NCBI GenBank assembly: GCA_002428405.1
Contig: DIWD01000051.1
Location: 4,860-17,615 of the forward strand
Source: a bacterium UBA6115
Lineage (GTDB): Bacteria > Bacillota_A > Clostridia > Christensenellales > Aristaeellaceae
Direction of reading: 5' to 3'
DNA length: 12,756 nt
Shown here: positions 7,568 through 12,756 of the stretch, one piece after another
How the letters are laid out: each line of letters starts with the position of its first letter
How positions within the stretch are numbered: the stretch's first letter is position 1
Notes under the pieces: model-generated
Told to the model about the DNA's origin: nothing
What the model saw: only the letters and a program-made list of their open reading frames with translations
The model's database searches: none
Made by a program: the position numbers and the translations under genes

Positions 7568-7594
7568 ATGTTATGTTCTGTCATAACATGTTAT
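7568..7594. promoter_or_regulatory. Candidate GntR operator at the operon transcription start
   Basis: The sequence holds a perfect 12-bp palindrome ATAACATGTTAT (7583-7594). The same half-site recurs at 7568-7574 (ATGTTAT), making an 8-bp inverted repeat ATGTTATG/CATAACAT across 7568-7589 with a 6-base spacer. Another ATAACAT occurs at the AtuA start codon (7543-7549). The palindrome covers the predicted +1 of the operon promoter, where binding would block transcription. The natural binder is the GntR/HutC protein encoded just upstream. The repeats are seen; the binding partner is inferred. Confidence 0.65.
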
Positions 7595-7598
7595 ATCA

Positions 7599-7628
7599 AG
7601 TATAAATCCTGATGTTTTTATTTGTCAA
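7599..7628 (-). promoter_or_regulatory. Sigma-A type promoter of the AtuA-transporter operon
   Basis: Reading the minus strand, a perfect TTGACA -35 box (7628-7623) is followed after 18 bases by TATACT (7604-7599), five of six bases of the -10 consensus. The predicted start is near 7592, giving a leader of about 48 bases before the AtuA ATG. It lies after the GntR terminator, so the operon has its own promoter. The surrounding sequence is AT-rich compared with the flanking genes. Confidence 0.8.
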
Positions 7629-7661
7629 TAGTTAACTGTAAAAAAATATCAATAATATGCC

Positions 7662-7686
7662 AAAAGCCGCATCAATCGCGGCTTTT
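7662..7686 (-). terminator. Terminator of the GntR regulator gene
   Basis: A perfect 9-bp inverted repeat, AAAAGCCGC (7662-7670) and GCGGCTTTT (7678-7686), with a 7-base loop. Read on the minus strand the stem ends in CGGCTTTTGG, so the U-run is within the stem end and short. It lies 36 bases after the gntR stop and just before the operon promoter, separating the two units. Some read-through is possible. Confidence 0.65.
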
Positions 7687-7721
7687 CAAGGGAATTGACC
7701 GGATTTCTTCCGGATCGCGCC

Positions 7722-8450
7722 TTACATTTCACGCTCCAGGTGGAAGGAATATACGTCTGAGCGGTAGTAGGCAGTCTTCCACTCCAGCAGAGCGCCTTTT
7801 CCGTTATAATAGAAAGTTTCCAGCACCAGATAGGCGGGCGAGGCGTGGCTGCCAAACACTTCCTTCATCAAAGGAGTGCTGCCGATGGCCATTATTTTCT
7901 GGTCAATCCGGGAAATCCTGATACCCAACAAATCATAAAGGTCATAGGAAGAAAAAGCCTCTCCCCTGGATTCCAGCTCCAGCGCCTTCCGGTGCACACG
8001 CTCGCTGATGTCATCGCTTATGCGGGACGAGTAAAAAACGACCGGAGCGTTATAGACGTATCCCAGCAGGTCCATCCTGCTGAAACCTTCTGGGAATTTT
8101 TTTCGCCCATGCTCATCCTCAGGCTGGGGCTGGAACTGTCTGACGGACGTATGACCAGTGACTCCCTTTTCGCTGAGGATTTCACTGAAGCGGATGATGC
8201 GTTGAATCTGTTGCTGAATCCTGATGGTCTTGACAAAGGTTCCAATGCCCTGAACAGAATAGACCAGATCATCGTTGATGAGCCTGCCCAGCGCTTGTCT
8301 GACAGTGATCCTGCTGACACTGAATTTATCGCAAAGTTGCTTTTCAGAAGGCAGCCTGTCGCCGGCCTGGTATACCCCGCCCGCGATGCTTTTAGCCAAT
8401 TCTTCGGCGACCTGCTGATGCAGCGGGACGGATGATCCTCGATTAATCAA
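7722..8450 (-). CDS. GntR family (HutC subfamily) transcriptional regulator
   Basis: A 242-residue DNA-binding regulator. Residues 8-72 form a GntR winged helix-turn-helix (PLHQQVAEEL, then RLPSEKQL, then SVSRITVRQAL, ending in QGIGTFV). Residues about 80-240 match a UTRA ligand-binding domain, placing it in the HutC group; the C-terminal ETFYYNGKGALLEW segment is typical. HutC-type proteins are usually repressors released by a pathway metabolite. The start is TTG 8450: GAGGA ends 7 bases upstream, and the N-terminus matches the usual short lead-in before the HTH. The ATG at 8463 is in another frame. It is encoded immediately upstream of the AtuA-transporter operon on the same strand, with a palindromic candidate operator at that operon's start, so it likely controls it. 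The effector is unknown, presumably the transported compound or a derivative. It has a near-perfect promoter of its own. Confidence 0.93.
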   Translation of the reverse strand: MINRGSSVPLHQQVAEELAKSIAGGVYQAGDRLPSEKQLCDKFSVSRITVRQALGRLINDDLVYSVQGIGTFVKTIRIQQQIQRIIRFSEILSEKGVTGHTSVRQFQPQPEDEHGRKKFPEGFSRMDLLGYVYNAPVVFYSSRISDDISERVHRKALELESRGEAFSSYDLYDLLGIRISRIDQKIMAIGSTPLMKEVFGSHASPAYLVLETFYYNGKGALLEWKTAYYRSDVYSFHLEREM

Positions 8451-8456
8451 TGCGAA

Positions 8457-8461
8457 TCCTC
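8457..8461 (-). promoter_or_regulatory. RBS supporting the TTG start of the GntR gene
   Basis: GAGGA lies 7 bases before TTG 8450. No in-frame ATG or GTG with a ribosome site lies near the HTH start, so the TTG start is preferred. Confidence 0.65.
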
Positions 8462-8481
8462 ATCTTGTAATATCCTGTATT

Positions 8482-8511
8482 ATTATAGTTATGCCTCCCC
8501 TGTGTTGTCAA
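8482..8511 (-). promoter_or_regulatory. Consensus sigma-A promoter of the GntR gene
   Basis: On the minus strand a perfect TTGACA (8511-8506) is followed after 18 bases by a perfect TATAAT (8487-8482). The predicted start is near 8475, about 25 bases before the TTG start codon. An imperfectly understood repeat TAATA-tcctg-TATTA (8468-8482) covers the start point and could be a site for autoregulation. Confidence 0.85.
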
Positions 8512-8574
8512 TGGACGCAAGCACACGCCAATCGGATTTTCCGTTTCGGTATCGCGCGGCGGGGTCCGGTTTGC

Positions 8575-8603
8575 TTGTGAGCACCCCCCGGTCATGCTAT
8601 AAT
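8575..8603 (+). promoter_or_regulatory. Extended -10 promoter of the RNA-modification cluster
   Basis: TTGTGA (8575-8580, four of six -35 bases) and a perfect TATAAT (8598-8603) are 17 bases apart, and TGC just before the -10 gives an extended -10 (TGnTATAAT). The start is expected near 8610, about 24 bases before the methyltransferase ATG. It is divergent from the GntR promoter. Confidence 0.82.
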
Positions 8604-8633
8604 CCCGGTCATACAAAGGGAGAGGGGCTTGCG

Positions 8634-9503
8634 ATGTTTGTAGCCGATGCCTGGCGGGACTTCGAGGTGCTGGACACCGGGGATGGCATGAAGCTGGAGC
8701 GATGGGGGGACATCCTGCTGGCCCGGCCGGACCCGCAGGTCATCTGGCCCAAGGCAACCCCCGGGGCCTGGAAAGAAGCGGACGGCGTCTATACCCGCAG
8801 TGCCGAGGGCGGGGGAAGCTGGGCCTTCCGCTGTACGCTGCCTGAACGCTGGGAAGTATCCTACCGCGACCTGCGGTTTTATGTCAGGCCCACCGGATTC
8901 AAGCATACCGGCCTGTTTCCGGAACAGGCCGTGAACTGGGACTGGATGCGTTCCCTTGTCAATCACCAGCCCGGCGCCCGGGTGCTCAACCTGTTCGCCT
9001 ATACCGGCGGCGCGACCGCGGCCCTAATGATGTCAGGCGCTCAGGTCACCCATGTCGACGCGGCCCGGGGCATGGTCTCCTGGGCAAAAGAGAACCGTTC
9101 GCTCACAGGCGCCCCGGAGGACCGCTGCCGCTTCATCACGGAGGATGCCAAGGCCTTCGTACAGAGGGAACTCCGCCGCGGGAGCCGCTATGACGGCATT
9201 CTGATGGACCCGCCCAGTTTCGGCCGCGGCCCCGGGGGCGAGGTATGGAAGCTGGAAGACGAGCTGTATCCCCTGGCTGAACTCTGCGCAGGGCTCCTGT
9301 CCGATGATCCCCTCTTTGTCCTCATCAACGGCTATACGACCGGCTTTCAGCCCGCTGTGTTGGGGAACATCCTCAGCCGGTCCATCCCGGGCCATCTCAC
9401 GGGCAGCATCAGCGCCCAGGAACTCTGCCTGCCGGTTTCCTCCGGCGGTGTGCTGCCCGCCGGGGCCAGCGCGCGCTGGCAGGCAAAAGGAGCAAACAAT
9501 TGA
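8634..9503 (+). CDS. Class I SAM-dependent methyltransferase, RlmI-like (COG1092)
   Basis: A 289-residue cytoplasmic methyltransferase resembling the RlmI/YccW group that methylates cytosine C5 in 23S rRNA. An N-terminal beta-rich part (about 1-85) precedes TGLFPEQAVNWDWM (92-105). The SAM-binding fold follows: motif I VLNLFAYTGGATAA (117-130), the acidic motif II VDAARGM (141-147), DAKAF (171-175) and motif IV MDPPSFGRG (191-199), the DPPSF being characteristic. It is shorter than RlmI (about 396) because the N-terminal PUA domain and linker are missing or reduced, so its exact RNA target is uncertain. The start is ATG 8634 after GGGAGAGG, 8 bases away; the open frame runs upstream through the promoter and is not coding there. 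Its stop overlaps the TTG start of the next gene by 2 bases, indicating coupled translation with the pseudouridine synthase. Confidence 0.9.
   Translation: MFVADAWRDFEVLDTGDGMKLERWGDILLARPDPQVIWPKATPGAWKEADGVYTRSAEGGGSWAFRCTLPERWEVSYRDLRFYVRPTGFKHTGLFPEQAVNWDWMRSLVNHQPGARVLNLFAYTGGATAALMMSGAQVTHVDAARGMVSWAKENRSLTGAPEDRCRFITEDAKAFVQRELRRGSRYDGILMDPPSFGRGPGGEVWKLEDELYPLAELCAGLLSDDPLFVLINGYTTGFQPAVLGNILSRSIPGHLTGSISAQELCLPVSSGGVLPAGASARWQAKGANN
9486..9492 (+). promoter_or_regulatory. RBS supporting the TTG start of the pseudouridine synthase gene
   Basis: AAAGGAG ends 7 bases before TTG 9500, inside the 3' end of the methyltransferase gene. There is no nearby in-frame ATG before the conserved ILFEDNH segment, so the TTG start is well supported. 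Confidence 0.8.
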
Positions 9504-10243
9504 CCACCCCTGTTTTTCCGCCCATCCTTTTTGAAGACAACCATGTTCTGGTTGCCATCAAGCCGCCCAGGCTCCTCACCCAGGGTGACAGCACCGGGGA
9601 TGGCGACCTGCTGAGCCTGCTGAAAGCCTATATCAGGGAAAAGTATGACAAACCCGGGGAGGCCTTCCTGGGCCTGGTGCACCGGATGGACCGGCCGGTC
9701 GGCGGGCTGCTGGTCTTTGCCCGCACAAGCAAGGCGGCGGCCCGGTTCGCCGTTCAATTGAAAGAAGGCGCACTCAACCGCGAATACGTCCTGGTCTGTC
9801 AGGGCGAGACTCCTGACCGCTTTGTTTTGAAGGACTATCTAGTAAAAGATCCTCAGACCAATATGGTCAGCGTGCTGCCCCTCCATCTCAGGCTTCAGGG
9901 CAAGGAAGCGGTGCTCCATGGCCAGACCATCGCGCACAGTGAGGAAAAGAGCCTGGTCGCGGTCAAGCTCCAGACAGGGCGCGCCCACCAGATCCGCACC
10001 CAGATGGCGCATTTCGGCCATCCGCTGCTGGGCGACGCGCGCTACAACAGATCCGGCGCGACCGGCCTCATCGCCCTCTGGGGGATGCGGCTGAGCTTCA
10101 ACCATCCCATCACCGGAAAAGCCATGGTTTTTATCTGCACGCCGGATAACCTCCCGGGAGCCTTCGCGCACAGCCGCCACTTTGACCTTTACCGCGAGGA
10201 ACTGGACATGCTGACCCGGGTCTGGCCTGATATCGCGCCATAG
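9500..10243 (+). CDS. RluA family RNA pseudouridine synthase
   Basis: A 247-residue enzyme that converts specific uridines in rRNA or tRNA to pseudouridine in the cytoplasm. It begins directly with the catalytic domain (ILFEDNHVLVAIKPP, 9-23) and has no N-terminal S4 RNA-binding domain. The catalytic motif is HRMDRPVGG (61-69) with nucleophile Asp64; Met replaces the more usual Leu of HRLD. The second family motif, TGRAHQIRTQ (159-168), and HPLLGDARYN (174-183) follow as expected. Length fits the short RluA/TruC-like members. The target base cannot be told from sequence alone. The gene starts at TTG with a strong AAAGGAG and overlaps the methyltransferase stop, so the two are co-translated. 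An 86-bp gap then leads to tgt; no terminator is visible in it. Confidence 0.93.
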   Translation: MTTPVFPPILFEDNHVLVAIKPPRLLTQGDSTGDGDLLSLLKAYIREKYDKPGEAFLGLVHRMDRPVGGLLVFARTSKAAARFAVQLKEGALNREYVLVCQGETPDRFVLKDYLVKDPQTNMVSVLPLHLRLQGKEAVLHGQTIAHSEEKSLVAVKLQTGRAHQIRTQMAHFGHPLLGDARYNRSGATGLIALWGMRLSFNHPITGKAMVFICTPDNLPGAFAHSRHFDLYREELDMLTRVWPDIAP

Positions 10244-10254
10244 CTTTATACTGA

Positions 10255-12307
<2,053 letters not shown>

Positions 12308-12332
<25 letters not shown>

Positions 12333-12756
12333 GCCACACTTACCGCAGCGGGCCGCATACCTCCACGGCCCTCAGGGACGTCGACCTCACCATCCATGAC
12401 GGGGAACTGCTGGCGCTCATCGGGCATACCGGCTCGGGCAAGTCCACTCTCGCCCAGCACCTCAACGGCCTGCTTTTACCCACTTCCGGCCGTGTGCTGC
12501 TGGACGGGCAGGACATCAACGGGAAGGATTCCAACCGCCGCGCGCTGCGCTTCAGGGTCGGCCTGGTGTTCCAGTACCCGGAGCATCAGCTCTTTGAGGA
12601 AACAGTCTACAAGGACATCGCCTTCGGGCCGAAGAACATGGGTCTGAAGGAGGCGGAGACCGACGCGCGCGTCCGGGAGGCCATGGCCATCGTCGGCCTT
12701 GATTTTTCCGAATTCAGCAAGCGCTCCCCCTTTGAGCTGTCAGGCGGGCAGATGCG
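12308..12756 (+). CDS. ecfA2: Energy-coupling factor transporter ATPase EcfA2, 3' end missing
   Basis: The second ECF ATPase, partner of EcfA1. The window holds 149 full codons before it ends. Walker A is GHTGSGKST (39-47), the Q-loop is VFQYPEHQLFEETV (87-100), which is characteristic of the A2 type, followed by KDIAFGPKNMGL (102-113), and the ABC signature LSGGQM (144-149) is reached at the edge. The start is GTG 12308, 25 bp inside ecfA1, after a full AGGAGGTGA; a second in-frame GTG three codons later is less well placed. The Walker B and H-loop lie beyond the window. EcfT, and in many Firmicutes truA and rplM-rpsI, would be expected next. Complete within what is visible; identity secure. 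Confidence 0.95.

Noticed and set aside
7630..7637. AGTTAACT palindrome just upstream of the operon -35 box.
   Set aside because: It is short, lies in AT-rich DNA and only loosely matches the ATAACAT half-site. It could be an extra regulator site but there is not enough to call it.
7699..7713. Small hairpin CCGGA-TCCGG after the gntR stop.
   Set aside because: Only 5 bp of stem and no U-run. The 9-bp hairpin at 7662-7686 is the better terminator.

Overview
The window is about 12.8 kb of GC-rich bacterial chromosome with tight gene packing, strong AGGAGG-type ribosome binding sites, near-consensus sigma-A promoters, several TTG starts, an EcfA1-EcfA2 pair directly after tgt, and a HutC-type GntR regulator. 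Together these suggest a high-GC member of the Clostridia (an Oscillospirales- or Christensenellales-like Firmicute). This placement is inference from gene content and base composition. No mobile elements, tRNA or rRNA genes, or CRISPR arrays were seen.

Layout. (1) 1-2537, plus strand: the 3' part of a PQQ-like beta-propeller protein gene and a complete glycerol kinase gene (glpK). They end at a perfect 14-bp hairpin (2554-2587) that can stop transcription from both sides. (2) 2617-7544, minus strand: a five-gene operon. In transcription order it encodes an AtuA/DUF1446 family protein, a DUF4387 protein, a sodium:solute symporter, a TRAP-type large permease, and a small protein with two predicted membrane segments. 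(3) 7722-8450, minus strand: a GntR/HutC regulator with its own promoter and terminator, just upstream of the operon. (4) 8634-12756, plus strand: a housekeeping cluster with an RlmI-like methyltransferase, an RluA-family pseudouridine synthase, tRNA-guanine transglycosylase (tgt), ecfA1 and the 5' part of ecfA2. It has its own extended -10 promoter, and most genes overlap or nearly touch.

How the parts work together. The minus-strand block looks like a self-contained inducible uptake and catabolism locus for an unidentified, probably acidic, metabolite. A strong promoter (-35 TTGACA, -10 TATACT) is followed at the predicted +1 by a 12-bp palindrome and extra copies of its half-site. That is a good candidate operator for the adjacent GntR protein. 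Two gene pairs in the operon, AtuA/DUF4387 and TRAP permease/2-TM protein, are joined by the same TAAGGAGG stop/Shine-Dalgarno overlap, which suggests each pair works as a unit. The enzymatic role of AtuA/DUF4387 is not established, and the TRAP permease has no solute-binding protein and no ordinary four-helix DctQ subunit here. This operon is the part of the window most likely to hold undescribed biology. The plus-strand cluster combines RNA modification with the ATPases of an ECF vitamin transporter and looks ordinary.
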